Positions 42,807 through 52,827 of a DNA stretch of 64,000 bases are shown here, one piece after another. The DNA is from Bacteroidales bacterium (GTDB taxonomy: Bacteria; Bacteroidota; Bacteroidia; Bacteroidales; UBA932): positions 1 through 64,000 of the forward strand of contig JAFSSE010000014.1 in assembly GCA_017445755.1 (NCBI GenBank), read 5' to 3'. Position numbers and translations under genes: made by a program. The notes under the pieces were generated by a model that saw only the letters and a program-made list of their open reading frames with translations, was not told where the DNA came from and made no database searches. Each line of letters begins with the position of its first letter. Positions within the stretch are counted from its first letter, which is position 1.

Positions 42807-43933
42807 CTGATTATCCTGTATGCTTCGTCTGCAATTACCTGTGCGGCATCGCGGAGGGCCATTTTTTCGATGTTCTTTTCAAGGGTAGCCATCCTCTCGC
42901 TGTCGGCGAGAAGCCCGAGAGCCGTCTCCATCAGTTTTTCTTCCGCCTCGGCGTCCTTTACGATGAGGGCGGCGTCCTTCCTGACAAGGGCCATCGCGTT
43001 GTGGGTCTGGTGGTCTTCAGCGACGTTGGGGGAAGGGACGAAGATTGAGCACTTGCCCATCGCGCAGAGCTCCGAAACCGTGCTGGCGCCGCTTCTGGAT
43101 ATGACCACGTCGCTCGCGGCATAGGCGAGGTCCATCCGGGCTATGAAATCGGAGTACTGGATATTCGGGAGGTTCCGCCCGGCCATGAACTCGTCGATAC
43201 CTTTCTTATAATATTTTCCGCACTGCCAGATTATCTCGGCGTTCTCCCCTCCGGGGCAGCCGTCGTTTATCCATTTTTTCATCGCGCGGTTGAGGGTTCC
43301 GCTGCCGAGAGAGCCCCCGACGATGAATAGATGCTTCTTGGTGGGGTCCAGCTTGTAGTATTCCATGGCCTCTTCCCTCATCTCGGCGGTGGCGGGGAAG
43401 CAGACCTCCTTCCGGATGGGGTTTCCGCTCATTACGATTCTGTCCGAAGGGAAGAATTTTTCCATGCCCTCATATGCGACGCAGATTGACTGCACCCGTT
43501 TTCCGAGCATCTTGTTGGTGAGCCCTGCAAAGCCGTTCTGCTCCTGGATCAGGGCGGGAATCTTCATTCCTGTCGCGGCCCACAGAAGCGGGGCGCTGGC
43601 ATAGCCGCCTACGCCGATGGCAAGGTCCGGGGCGAATTCCTTCAGCGTCTTTCTGGCAAGGCGGACGCTCCTGAGGATCTTGAAGGGAACTTTCAGGGCG
43701 TTTATTATGTTTTTTACATTCAGTTGCCTCTGGAGCCCGACAATCGGGAGCCCGATTATCCGGTATCCCGCTGCAGGAACTTTTTCCATCTCCATCTTGC
43801 CTTCGGCACCGACAAAGAGGATTTCCGTCTCGTTGTTGAGTTCTTTAAGCTTGTTGGCAATCGAGATGGCCGGGAAGATATGTCCTCCTGTGCCGCCTCC
43901 GCTGATGATGACCCTGAGTGCTTTGTATTCCAT
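42803..43933 (-). CDS. murG: Lipid II synthase MurG
   Basis: A 376-residue GT28 glycosyltransferase. The donor loop GGGTGGHIFPA is at the N-terminus, FVGAEGKMEMEKVP follows, and the acceptor/donor signature region with VVISRSGASTVSEL is near residue 280. MurG transfers GlcNAc onto lipid I at the inner face of the membrane. I prefer the ATG 43933 over 43948 because an AGGAAA lies six bases before it and the conserved protein begins soon after. It starts one base after the ftsW stop. Confidence 0.95.
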   Translation of the reverse strand: MEYKALRVIISGGGTGGHIFPAISIANKLKELNNETEILFVGAEGKMEMEKVPAAGYRIIGLPIVGLQRQLNVKNIINALKVPFKILRSVRLARKTLKEFAPDLAIGVGGYASAPLLWAATGMKIPALIQEQNGFAGLTNKMLGKRVQSICVAYEGMEKFFPSDRIVMSGNPIRKEVCFPATAEMREEAMEYYKLDPTKKHLFIVGGSLGSGTLNRAMKKWINDGCPGGENAEIIWQCGKYYKKGIDEFMAGRNLPNIQYSDFIARMDLAYAASDVVISRSGASTVSELCAMGKCSIFVPSPNVAEDHQTHNAMALVRKDAALIVKDAEAEEKLMETALGLLADSERMATLEKNIEKMALRDAAQVIADEAYRIIR

Positions 43934-43934
43934 A

Positions 43935-45332
43935 TCAGATTTCCTCATTTATTTCTTCCGACTCCAGTGCGTCGAGGTCGTCGAGACCGTCCCTCACTTC
44001 GTCGGGGGTGTGTACTATTATGGGTTCGGCTTTGTCCAGCTGCTTCTGAACCTTGACATGAATCATCCGGCTGATGGAGAGAATGATGCCGAAGGCGATG
44101 CTGAAGGCGAGGAACGACGAGGCCCCATGGCTTATCAGCGGCAGGGTCTGACCGGTCTGGGGGACCAGATGGACATTGATGGCCATGTGCATGAAGGCCT
44201 GAAGGGAGATCATCAGGACCAGTCCCGCAAGGACGACCTTTGCGAAATAATTGTCGCAGTTCTTCGCCAGTAGGGCTCCCCTTGCGAGGAGACTTGCGAA
44301 GAGGATTATGATGATCAGGGCACCCCAGAGCCCGTATTCTTCTACTATGAAGCTGAACATGTAATCTCCGAAGAGAACCGGGACCACGTAGCGCTGCGTG
44401 CTGTTTCCGGGACCTTTTCCGAGGACTCCGCCCTCCTTTATGGCGAGGAGGGCGCTGACCGGCTGCTTAAGGGCGTCGGCCGCATCCTGGAACTCCTTGG
44501 TATTGGGTGTGGAATGGAGGAGGGTCTCCATGTCCTTGTCGTCGTCGTTTCCGAGACGTCCCATCATGGTCGGGATGCGGTCCGAAAGGACGACCTTGTG
44601 GTCCGTGGCCTTGTAGAGGAAGATTCCGAGCATTACATAAAGTATTGCTACGGCTCCGAGGGCCGCGATTTCCTTGAGGTTGACCCCGCCGATATAGATG
44701 GTAAGGACCATGATTCCCCCTATGAAAAGGGCCGAGGAAGTGCCTCCCTTGAGGATCAGGGCCGTGGTAATCAAGACCGGCAGATAAATTGCCACCATCT
44801 TCTTCCAGAACGGGGTACCAAGGAAGGCGAAGCTCTCGTTTTTCGCGGCTATCCGGTTAATCCACTTGAAATTGTCTTCCTTGAAGGCGTTTACCGCCCA
44901 GGCGAGGTACATGACCATCGCTACCTTGACGACTTCGTAAACATGGATCTGGAGCCCGAAGAATTTCAGGATTCTCCATGCTCCGTTGATTTCGGCGGCC
45001 TTGAGGAATGGGGTCCGTATTTTAAGGACCATCCAGAGCAGAAGTACGAGGGAGAAGACAAAACCGTATTTGGAAAGGGCCTCGAAGACCTTTATGTTCC
45101 GTATAAAGTAGCATGCGGCTATGAGGATGAGCCCTGCGCCGACTATGAAGAATTGCTCCTTCACGATGCTGAGACGGTTGGTGTCGGTCTCTTGGGCGAG
45201 GAGGGAGGTGGATGAGAACACGGCGAGGAGGGAGAACACCATCAGCAGGAGGACGATCATCAGTATGACCCGGTCCCCCTGGAAGGTCTCCACAAAATTC
45301 CAGAATCCTGTCTCTTTCTTCTTCCTTGCCAT
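43935..45332 (-). CDS. ftsW: SEDS glycosyltransferase FtsW
   Basis: A 465-residue SEDS-family membrane protein with about ten hydrophobic helices. It begins with a basic stretch (MARKKKE), has LAVFSSTS at the end of the first helix, and shows family elements such as VAMVMYLAWA near 137, LLAIKEGGVLGKGPGNS near 295, DYMFSFIVEEYG near 324, and PLISHGASS near 405. FtsW polymerises septal glycan strands together with FtsI. It lies between murD and murG, as expected. Confidence 0.95.
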   Translation of the reverse strand: MARKKKETGFWNFVETFQGDRVILMIVLLLMVFSLLAVFSSTSLLAQETDTNRLSIVKEQFFIVGAGLILIAACYFIRNIKVFEALSKYGFVFSLVLLLWMVLKIRTPFLKAAEINGAWRILKFFGLQIHVYEVVKVAMVMYLAWAVNAFKEDNFKWINRIAAKNESFAFLGTPFWKKMVAIYLPVLITTALILKGGTSSALFIGGIMVLTIYIGGVNLKEIAALGAVAILYVMLGIFLYKATDHKVVLSDRIPTMMGRLGNDDDKDMETLLHSTPNTKEFQDAADALKQPVSALLAIKEGGVLGKGPGNSTQRYVVPVLFGDYMFSFIVEEYGLWGALIIIILFASLLARGALLAKNCDNYFAKVVLAGLVLMISLQAFMHMAINVHLVPQTGQTLPLISHGASSFLAFSIAFGIILSISRMIHVKVQKQLDKAEPIIVHTPDEVRDGLDDLDALESEEINEEI

Positions 45333-45336
45333 GGTC

Positions 45337-46670
45337 TTAGAGGTTTCTTACGGCTTCCTTGAATTTCTTTCCGCGGTCTTCATAGCTCGTGAAGAGGTCG
45401 AAGCTGGCGCAGCAGGGGCTGAGGAGCACCACGTCGCCCCTTTCAGCAAGGCCTGCGGCGGCCTTTACCGCCTCTTCCGCGGAGGATGTATCGACAATCG
45501 TTCCGACCATTCCCTCGAAGGCGGCATGAATCTTCGTATTGTCAACACCAAGGCAGACGATTGCCTTGACTTTTTCACGCACGAGCTCGTTCAGGACGCT
45601 GTAGTCATTGCCCTTGTCCTTCCCGCCGACAATCCACACCACCGGCTTTTCTGGCACTCGAGAGCGTACCATGCGGCATCTACATTTGTCGCCTTGGAGT
45701 CGTTTATATAGAGGACGTCCTTGATGCTCAGGACGGGTTCGAGACGGTGCTCGACGCTCTGGAAGGTCGAGAGGGAGTTTCGGATCACGTCGCTGTCGAT
45801 GCCGGTTGCCTTGGCCGCCAGGGCCGCTGCCATGGAGTTGTAGATATTGTGCTTCCCTCCGAGGGCCAGCTCCTTGAGGTAGATGTCATCCTCGTCCTCC
45901 TCATATCTGACTACGATGCGGTCGTCCTTCAGGAAGGCGCCCTGCTTCACTTCCTTCTTCTGGGTGAAGGGGAGCATCTTGCAGCGGAGCACTATATTGT
46001 CGAGGTGGCCGACGGTGATGTCGTCGTCGGAATCGAAGATGAAGCAATCGTCGGGGGTCAGGTTCCGGGTGATGCGGAACTTGGCGGCGATATAGTTTTC
46101 GAACTTATGGTCGTAGCGGTCGAGATGGTCCGGGGTGATATTCGTTATGATGGCGATGTCCGGCTTGAATTCATATACATCATCGAGCTGGAAACTGCTG
46201 ATTTCCAGAACGTAATAGTCGAAGTGCTCGGTTGCTACCTGGTAGGCGTAGGATTTCCCGATATTTCCTCCGAGGCCGACGTTCAGCCCTGCGTTCCGGA
46301 GGAGGTAATAGATAAGGGACGTCGTGGTAGTCTTGCCGTTCGATCCGGTTACACAGATCTTCTTCGCGGTGTCATAGCGTCCTGCAAATTCGATTTCGGA
46401 GACGACGCTCGTGCCCTGGTCGCGAAGCTTTACGACAAGGGGAGCGGCCGAAGGAATTCCGGGGCTCTTTACGACCTCGTCCGCGTTCAGGATCAGGTCC
46501 TCGGTATGATGTCCCTCCTCGAACGGGATATTCCATTCGGTAAGGGTCTTTATGTATTTTTCATCAATCTTCCCACAGTCGGAGAGGAATACGTCCATTC
46601 CTTTTTTCTTTGCGAGTACGGCAGCGCCTACACCGCTCTCAGCTCCTCCGAGTACAACCAGTCTTGACAT
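45337..46670 (-). CDS. murD: UDP-N-acetylmuramoylalanine-D-glutamate ligase, interrupted by a -1 frameshift
   Basis: The frame from 46670 encodes the N-terminal and central domains of MurD: LVVLGGAESGVGAAV, ATP loop VTGSNGKTTTTSLIYYL, and YINDSKATNVDAAWYALE near 333. It then runs into unrelated residues and stops at 45591. A second frame on the same strand resumes with KPVVWIVGGKDKGNDY and continues to 45337 with the C-terminal domain. The switch lies at the CAGAAAAGCC sequence around 45645-45653 on the minus strand, where one extra A would restore a single frame of about 445 residues. The gene is essential in a walled bacterium, so a sequencing or assembly error in the A-run is the simplest explanation. 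No classical slippery heptamer is present. Confidence 0.9.
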
Positions 46671-46696
46671 ATCTTAAGTTCTTTATATTTAATGTT

Positions 46697-48001
46697 TTAT
46701 CTAATCTTTAACAGGGCCAGGGTGGCAACGGCAAGGATGATTCCCACAATCCAGAAGCGGGCTGTGATCTTGGCCTCATGGTGGGGCGGGACCGGCTTGT
46801 GGATGAGGACATGCCCTGGAAGTTCCTTCTTGTCCTGGTAGTGGTGGTGGAGCGGGGTCATGCTCCAGATTCTCCGGCCTTCGCCGTAGCGTTTCTTCGT
46901 AGTCCTGAAATAGGCCCGCTGCAGAAGCACTGATGCGCTCTCAACGAGGAAGATTCCGCAGAGGAGGGGGAGAAGCAGCTCCTTCCGGAGAAGGACTGCG
47001 CTGACTCCGATGATTCCGCCGATTGTGAGCGATCCGGTGTCGCCCATGAATACCTGGGCGGGATATGAATTGTACCACAGGAAACCGATCAAGGCGCCGG
47101 CGAAGGCGGACATGAAGATTGCAATCTCGCCGGTTCCCGGCAGGTACATGATATTGAGATAATTGGAGTCGATAAGGTTGCCGCTCAGCCAGGCGAGGAT
47201 ACCGAGTACCACGCCTACGATCGCCGAGGTCCCTGCTGCCAAGCCGTCAAGCCCGTCGGTGAGGTTGGTTCCGTTGGAGCAGGCGGTGATGACGAGGACA
47301 ATCATAAGTACGTAGATGGCCCATTTGGCGTACCAGCCCCAGACTCCCTTGAAGGGGGAGAGCCACCGGTAATCGAATTCATGGTTCTTGACAAAGGGAA
47401 TTGTCGTCTTGGTGCTCTTGACTACGTTCTCTTCCTTGTAGCTGCTGTTCTCGACCAGGACCTCCGCTTCAACTGTTTTCTCGGCGGAGGAGACGATGGT
47501 AACATCATCGGCTACTTTCTCGCGGACTACGATGTCCGGGCTCTGCCATACGGCGATACCGACAATAAGGCCGAGAAGCATCTGTGCGATGAGTTTTCCT
47601 TTCTCGCTGAGTCCTTCCTTGTTGTGGCGGAAGACCTTGATATAATCGTCCGTGAAGCCGAGAGCCCCGCACCAGAGGGTGCTCAGGATAAGGAGGAGGA
47701 CATAGATGTTGGTAAGGTCGCAGAACAGGATTACGCCGGAGAGGATGGACAGGATGATTATGATACCGCCCATAGTCGGGGTGCCCTTCTTTTCGATCTG
47801 GCCCTGGAGACCAAGGTCGCGGACCGTTTCCCCGATCTGCTTTTTCTGGAGCAGGCGGATGATGCGCTTACCCGCGAGGAGGGCGACGAGGATGGCGGTG
47901 ACGCTGGCCATCATGGCCCGGAAGGACAGATAGTGCATCAGTCCCATTCCGGGGAGGTCGATTCCGGCCTTGTCGAAATATTGGAAGAGATGGTAGATCA
48001 T
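46697..48001 (-). CDS. mraY: Phospho-MurNAc-pentapeptide transferase
   Basis: A 434-residue polytopic enzyme. The conserved cytoplasmic aspartates are in FTDDYIKVFRHNKEGLS near residue 117 and NGTNLTDGLDGLA near 245, with the later FMGDTGSL near 320 and histidine-rich TPLHHHYQ near 380. An insertion of about 60 residues near 170-225 (rich in Glu, Val and Lys) lies between membrane segments; similar insertions are common in Bacteroidetes MraY. It makes lipid I. It overlaps murE by one base; 26 bases separate it from murD. Confidence 0.95.
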   Translation of the reverse strand: MIYHLFQYFDKAGIDLPGMGLMHYLSFRAMMASVTAILVALLAGKRIIRLLQKKQIGETVRDLGLQGQIEKKGTPTMGGIIIILSILSGVILFCDLTNIYVLLLILSTLWCGALGFTDDYIKVFRHNKEGLSEKGKLIAQMLLGLIVGIAVWQSPDIVVREKVADDVTIVSSAEKTVEAEVLVENSSYKEENVVKSTKTTIPFVKNHEFDYRWLSPFKGVWGWYAKWAIYVLMIVLVITACSNGTNLTDGLDGLAAGTSAIVGVVLGILAWLSGNLIDSNYLNIMYLPGTGEIAIFMSAFAGALIGFLWYNSYPAQVFMGDTGSLTIGGIIGVSAVLLRKELLLPLLCGIFLVESASVLLQRAYFRTTKKRYGEGRRIWSMTPLHHHYQDKKELPGHVLIHKPVPPHHEAKITARFWIVGIILAVATLALLKIR

Positions 48002-49452
48002 TATGCGAGGAGGTTAAAGGTTTGAGTAACGATTTCTTTTTCGTTGAAGGCAATCTTTTCGTGTCCGATTACCTGGTAGTCTTCATGGCCCTTTCCGGCA
48101 AGGAGAATGGTCGAGCCGGGTTCTGCGGTAAGGATGGCCGTCTTGATGGCCTCACGGCGGTCAGCCACGGAAATCACCTTCCGGAGCCCCTTTGCTGAGA
48201 ATCCGGTCTGGATTTCGGCAATGATGGAGTTGGGATCTTCGGTGCGGGGATTGTCGGAAGTGACGACGACGCGGGTTGCGTATTTTTCGGCGATTTCAGC
48301 CATTTCGGGCCGCTTTGTCCTGTCGCGGTCGCCGCCGCAGCCGAAGAGGCAGACGAGCGGTTTCCCGGGGCAGATGTCCCTGAGGGTTTTCAGAACATTC
48401 TCGAGGGCGTCCGGAGTGTGGGCGTAGTCTATTACGACGGTGATTCCGTTCGGGCCGGGAATGTTCTCGAGTCGTCCGGGAGCCGAAGAGAGGGTACTCA
48501 GGGCTACGAGAACCTCGTCTTCCCTGGCTCCGAGGCAGATGGCTGTCGTATAGATGGCGAGTACATTGTAGCAGTTGTGGACCCCGATAAGGCGTGTCCA
48601 GACCTCCTTCCCGTCGAGTCGGAGGAGCATGCCTTCCATACTTTCCTCTACAATCCGGGCACTATGGTCGGCCATGGCGCGCACGGCGTATGAAACGACT
48701 TTCGCCCTGGTGTTCTGGACCATAACGGCCCCGTTCCTGTCGTCGAGATTGATTATCGCGAAGGCGTCCTCCGGGAGGGCGTCGAAGAAGAGTTTCTTGC
48801 AGCGGAGATACTCGGCGAAGGTCTTGTGGTAGTCGAGATGGTCATGGGTCAGGTTCGAGAAGATACCCGCCTTGAAGCGCAGGCCCCCGATCCTCTCCTG
48901 TTCGGCACCGATGGAGCTGACTTCCATGAAACAGTATTCGCAGCCCTCTTCCACCATCTCTGCGAGGAGCCGGTTGATGGTGATAGGGTCGGAGGTGGTA
49001 TTGTTGGTTTCGCTGCGCCTGCTTCCGACGTAATTGGCAATGGTCGAGAGAAGTCCGCAGTGGTATCCAAGGGCGGTGAAAAGACGGTAAAGGAGGGTCA
49101 CGGTCGTGGTTTTCCCGTTGGTTCCGGTAATACCTGCAAGGGTCAGCTTCGAGGAGGGATTTCCATAGAAGTTTGTCGCCGCCATTGCGACTGCATGGCG
49201 TGAATTCTCAACCCTCACAAAGGTAACTCCTTCCACCTCTGAAGGAATATCCTCGCAGATGACCGCAACGGCTCCTCCTTTGACTGCGGAGGCGATATAG
49301 TCGTGTCCGTCCGAAGCGTATCCCCGGACCGCGATGAAAAGTGATCCTTCCCGGGCCTGCCTGGAGTCGCTTGTTATATCCCTGATTTCGAGGGAGGAAT
49401 CTCCGAGTATCTCGATGACTCCGGTGTTCCTTATAATATCTTCAAGTCTCAT
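48001..49452 (-). CDS. murE: UDP-MurNAc-tripeptide synthetase, diaminopimelate type
   Basis: A 483-residue Mur ligase. ATP loop GITGTNGKTTTVTLLYRL is near 107; the carbamylated lysine region FKAGIFSNLTHDHLDYH is near 203; and the amino-acid selecting motif DNPR is near residue 400 (VTSDNPRTEDP). DNPR indicates meso-diaminopimelate as the added residue. It follows ftsI with a four-base overlap. No murF lies between murE and mraY, which is the usual Bacteroidetes layout. Confidence 0.96.
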   Translation of the reverse strand: MRLEDIIRNTGVIEILGDSSLEIRDITSDSRQAREGSLFIAVRGYASDGHDYIASAVKGGAVAVICEDIPSEVEGVTFVRVENSRHAVAMAATNFYGNPSSKLTLAGITGTNGKTTTVTLLYRLFTALGYHCGLLSTIANYVGSRRSETNNTTSDPITINRLLAEMVEEGCEYCFMEVSSIGAEQERIGGLRFKAGIFSNLTHDHLDYHKTFAEYLRCKKLFFDALPEDAFAIINLDDRNGAVMVQNTRAKVVSYAVRAMADHSARIVEESMEGMLLRLDGKEVWTRLIGVHNCYNVLAIYTTAICLGAREDEVLVALSTLSSAPGRLENIPGPNGITVVIDYAHTPDALENVLKTLRDICPGKPLVCLFGCGGDRDRTKRPEMAEIAEKYATRVVVTSDNPRTEDPNSIIAEIQTGFSAKGLRKVISVADRREAIKTAILTAEPGSTILLAGKGHEDYQVIGHEKIAFNEKEIVTQTFNLLA

Positions 49453-51563
49453 TTCAAAACCAATTTTACTGTTTCACCTTTCTTCACCTTCGTCCCGGGG
49501 AGGGGAGTCTGGCTCTTTACATGGCCGCTGCCCTCGTAGTTGCAGCGGTATCCGCCGTTTTCAATCGCGTAGATTGCGTCGATAAGGCCGAAGCCGCGTA
49601 CGTCCGGGACCGTTCCTTCTTCCTCTACGGCATCCTTTATCTCCATCCGGGGCATCATGGCCGCCCGTCCGACCTGCGGAGCCCAGTCGCCCCTTATGGC
49701 GTAAAGTCCGTCGACTATTTCCTTGACGGTCATTGCCGGGAGGGTTCCTCCGTAGAAACTCGCCAGGGAAAGCTTTGAATAGACAGTCACGAGGATCGAG
49801 TACTTCGGGTTGTCGACCGGGAAGAAGCCGACGAAGGTGCCCTGGTTCTTTTTCCGCCCCTGGATATCATGGTAGGCGTCATGCGGCCTCGGGTGTTCGG
49901 ACGGCTGGAGGGCGACCTGAGCGGTGCCGGTCTTACCTGCGACCGGGAGCTTCGCGTTTTTCAGCCGGGTCGCCGTACCTTCCTCCGTAACGGCCTTGAG
50001 GGCCCTTTTGAGAGTGTCCGCAGTGGCGGGGGAGCACACGCTTCCGAGGATGGACGGTCCATGTTTCCTGAGGATTCTTCCATTCCTCTCAATATCCTCC
50101 ACCAGGTATGGTTTCATCATCTTCCCGCGGTTCGCGATGGCGTTGTAGAAGGTCACGAGATGGAGCGGGGAAACCGCCGCGGAGTAGCCGTAAGCCGTAG
50201 TACCGAGGGTCGTGCGGCTCCAGGTGGGGGATTTCGGACCGGTAATCTGCGGAGTTCCGAGACCGTCGATGTCGAAGTCGAATTTCTCGCCCAGCTTATA
50301 GGTATAGAGCTTGTCAAAGAAGTTCTGCGGCTGGTCTCCGTAGTATTTTGTCGCGAGGTGGGCGAAGACGTAGTTCGAGGAAATCTCAAAGCCGTGCTTG
50401 ACGGTAATCTCTTTCCGGCCGGTCTCGCGCTCATAGTCGAGGATGTGGACATCCTGGCGGTATCCGCCGGGGACGACTCCGTGGTTCGTCGGCAGGGTCT
50501 CATCGAGGGACTTGACGTATCCGTCCTCGAGAAGTGAGGTCAGGGTCACCGTCTTGAAGACGGATCCCGGCTCCCCGACCTGGGAAATAGCGAGGTTGAA
50601 CCGCTCCTGGAGCGGACTTCCCTCGGTAGAGTCACGCTGCAGGTTTACCATGGCCCTGATGGCTCCGGTCTCAACCTCCATTATGATGACACAGGCGCCG
50701 CTGACGCGGTTTTCTTCCGTAATCTGCTTCCTGAGGGCCCGGTCGGCAAGGTCCTGGATGTCGATATCGATGGTGGTCCGGACATCGTCTCCGTCCACGG
50801 CCTTGACTGAAGTGCTGTCGTAGCTGTGGACCTTCCGGCTCATCTCCGTCTTACGGAGCCACTCGTACCCGTCTTTGCCATGGAGGACATAGTCATAACG
50901 ACCTTCGATACCGATATGGGTGTTTCCGTAGGTCTGGTTGTCCTTTACATAGCCGATGGTCCTTCTTGCGAGCGAGCCGTAGGGGTACTGGCGGGAGTCG
51001 AACTGCTCTATGATGAGCCCGCTGATATTCCTCGTCCGGTTGAAAAGCGGCAGGGCCTTAACCCTCTGGAGGGTCTCATGGTCGATTTTTCCGCCGATTT
51101 TTACATATCTCCGGTTTTTCTCCCGGCTTGAGATGATTAGGTCATAGTACTCCGCCGCGGTCTTGTCCCGGTAGATGTCGCTAAGCCCGGCGGAAAGTTC
51201 CCTCGCCTCGCTGCGCCATTTCTCCTCTTTTTCCTTTCCCTTCTTCTCATCCTGGGCGAAGACGCCTTTCTGGACGGCGCAGTCCATGTAAACCTGATAA
51301 AGCGGGGTCGATATGGCGATTATGCGTCCGTCCGCAGCGAGGATGGATCCCCGGACCGGAGTCTCGGTGCGTTTTGTAGCCGTCGGGCGGAAAAGGCGCT
51401 CTACGGAAGGATCGACCTTGTAGGTCAGCTGGATATGGACAAGCCGGACGAAGATAACTATGGACAGCAGGAAGACAAGCGCATAGAAGAGGTCCAGGAT
51501 GAATCCCACCCTGTCCCTTCCCCTGAGGACTTTGTCTTTTATGCGCTTTTCCGTCTTCATCAT
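49449..51563 (-). CDS. ftsI: Septal penicillin-binding protein (FtsI/PBP3) with PASTA domain
   Basis: A 704-residue transpeptidase. A single N-terminal membrane helix (FILDLFYALVFLLSIVIFV) leads to the dimerisation domain and then the transpeptidase domain, with the active-site serine in PGSVFKTV near residue 333, SSN in EISSNYVFA near 397, and KTG in VAGKTGTAQ near 545. Residues about 640-704 form one PASTA domain (GTVPDVRGFGLIDAIY to the end), frequent in Bacteroidetes FtsI. It cross-links septal murein with FtsW. Overlaps of four bases with the ftsL-like gene and murE. Confidence 0.95.
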   Translation of the reverse strand: MMKTEKRIKDKVLRGRDRVGFILDLFYALVFLLSIVIFVRLVHIQLTYKVDPSVERLFRPTATKRTETPVRGSILAADGRIIAISTPLYQVYMDCAVQKGVFAQDEKKGKEKEEKWRSEARELSAGLSDIYRDKTAAEYYDLIISSREKNRRYVKIGGKIDHETLQRVKALPLFNRTRNISGLIIEQFDSRQYPYGSLARRTIGYVKDNQTYGNTHIGIEGRYDYVLHGKDGYEWLRKTEMSRKVHSYDSTSVKAVDGDDVRTTIDIDIQDLADRALRKQITEENRVSGACVIIMEVETGAIRAMVNLQRDSTEGSPLQERFNLAISQVGEPGSVFKTVTLTSLLEDGYVKSLDETLPTNHGVVPGGYRQDVHILDYERETGRKEITVKHGFEISSNYVFAHLATKYYGDQPQNFFDKLYTYKLGEKFDFDIDGLGTPQITGPKSPTWSRTTLGTTAYGYSAAVSPLHLVTFYNAIANRGKMMKPYLVEDIERNGRILRKHGPSILGSVCSPATADTLKRALKAVTEEGTATRLKNAKLPVAGKTGTAQVALQPSEHPRPHDAYHDIQGRKKNQGTFVGFFPVDNPKYSILVTVYSKLSLASFYGGTLPAMTVKEIVDGLYAIRGDWAPQVGRAAMMPRMEIKDAVEEEGTVPDVRGFGLIDAIYAIENGGYRCNYEGSGHVKSQTPLPGTKVKKGETVKLVLK

Positions 51564-51898
51564 TTGACGATTTTTGTTGCGGGCTTCTCTGCAACCCTGA
51601 GGTCGGACCCCAGCCGTTCAAGGTTTTCCTGCACGGTCGAAATCCGGTTCAGCTCTACAAGCCGTCCGGTCATCTCGGCGTGGTAAATCCTTTCGTCGCC
51701 CAGGATTTTCTTGTTCTTTTCCACCTCCATGAGGGTATTGTCCACCGTGTAGCTCACCCAGATTGTAATCATCATGAGCATGAAGGCGTAGAGGATGTGG
51801 ATGAAGTATTTGTCTGCTCCGATCCGAAGGAGAAACTCTCCTTTGAACATGGCCCTGAGCGCCTCAATCGCGCCTTTTCCTATATTCTTCCAGTTCAT
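51560..51898 (-). CDS. ftsL: FtsL-like division protein
   Basis: A 112-residue protein between rsmH and ftsI. It has a cytoplasmic N-terminus, one membrane helix (FIHILYAFMLMMITIWVSY, near 31-49) and a periplasmic helical segment that can form a coiled coil (ENLERLGSDLRV). The topology and position match FtsL, which has little sequence conservation. FtsL joins FtsQ and FtsB and regulates FtsWI. It overlaps both neighbours by four bases. Confidence 0.75.
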   Translation of the reverse strand: MNWKNIGKGAIEALRAMFKGEFLLRIGADKYFIHILYAFMLMMITIWVSYTVDNTLMEVEKNKKILGDERIYHAEMTGRLVELNRISTVQENLERLGSDLRVAEKPATKIVK

Positions 51899-52812
51899 CT
51901 TCCTTCCTCCTCATTCTTTTCGGCGATACGCAGCTTTGCGCTCCTTGCCCTTGTGTTCGAGGCAATCTCGCTCTCCTGCGGCAGCAGCGGTTTGCGGTTC
52001 ACCGCCCTCAGCGGAGCGGAGACATTGCCGTAGATATCCTTGTTTTCCCTTCCTTCCACATTCCCGGTCCGGATGAAGTTCTTTACCATCCGGTCTTCGA
52101 TGCTGTGGTAGGTTATGACGACGAGCCGCCCGCCCGGTAACAGGGCGTCCACTGTCCCTTCAAGGAACTTTTCGAGGGAACGCATTTCGTCATTGACCAC
52201 AATCCGAAGGGCTTGATAGACTTTCGCAAGAACCTTGTGCTCAGCGACTTTAGGGAGCATCCGGGCGATGGCGTCATGAAGGTCACCGGTAGTGCGGATC
52301 TCTTTCTGAGCCCTTGCCATGACAATCATTTTTGCCATGCGGCCGGCTCCTTCAACCTCTCCGTAGAGCCGGAGTATCCGCTCGAGGTCTTCCTCCGTGC
52401 TTCCGTTCACAATGTCGGCTGCGGACAGCCGGGCTTCCCGGTTCATCCTCATGTCGAGCGGCGCGTCATAGCGGAAGGAGAATCCCCGCTCTGCCGTGTC
52501 AAACTGGTGGGAAGACACGCCGAGGTCCGCAAGAATACCGTCGAAACCCTCGATGCCGAGGTACAGACGGTAGTTTTCTATAAAACGGAAGTTATTGTGA
52601 ATCAATGTCAGACGGGGGTCGTCCGGCTTATTCTGAAAAGCATCGATGTCACGATCGAAGGCGATGACGCGTCCGCCATCGTGTAAGCGTGAAAGTATTC
52701 CAGCGGTGTGCCCACCGCCTCCGAAAGTGGCATCTGCGTATATTCCTTCGGGATTCGTCACGAGAGCTGAAACGCTCTCTTGAAGCATTACAGGACTATG
52801 ATACTCTGACAT
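51895..52812 (-). CDS. rsmH: 16S rRNA (cytosine-1402-N4) methyltransferase
   Basis: A 305-residue SAM-dependent methyltransferase. It starts EYHSPVMLQESVSAL, has the SAM loop DATFGGGGHTAGIL near residue 27, DLGVSSHQFDTAERGFSFR near 96 and the substrate-side VITYHSIEDRMVKNF near 233. RsmH (MraW) methylates C1402 in the decoding centre of 16S rRNA. It is 15 bases after mraZ, at its usual place. Confidence 0.96.
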   Translation of the reverse strand: MSEYHSPVMLQESVSALVTNPEGIYADATFGGGGHTAGILSRLHDGGRVIAFDRDIDAFQNKPDDPRLTLIHNNFRFIENYRLYLGIEGFDGILADLGVSSHQFDTAERGFSFRYDAPLDMRMNREARLSAADIVNGSTEEDLERILRLYGEVEGAGRMAKMIVMARAQKEIRTTGDLHDAIARMLPKVAEHKVLAKVYQALRIVVNDEMRSLEKFLEGTVDALLPGGRLVVITYHSIEDRMVKNFIRTGNVEGRENKDIYGNVSAPLRAVNRKPLLPQESEIASNTRARSAKLRIAEKNEEEGR

Positions 52813-52827
52813 AAAGCGGACCTCCTG

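Noticed and set aside
45640-45660. Programmed -1 frameshifting in murD
   Set aside because: The switch site CAGAAAAGCC is not a standard X-XXY-YYZ slippery heptamer and no downstream pseudoknot was obvious; an indel or sequencing error is simpler.
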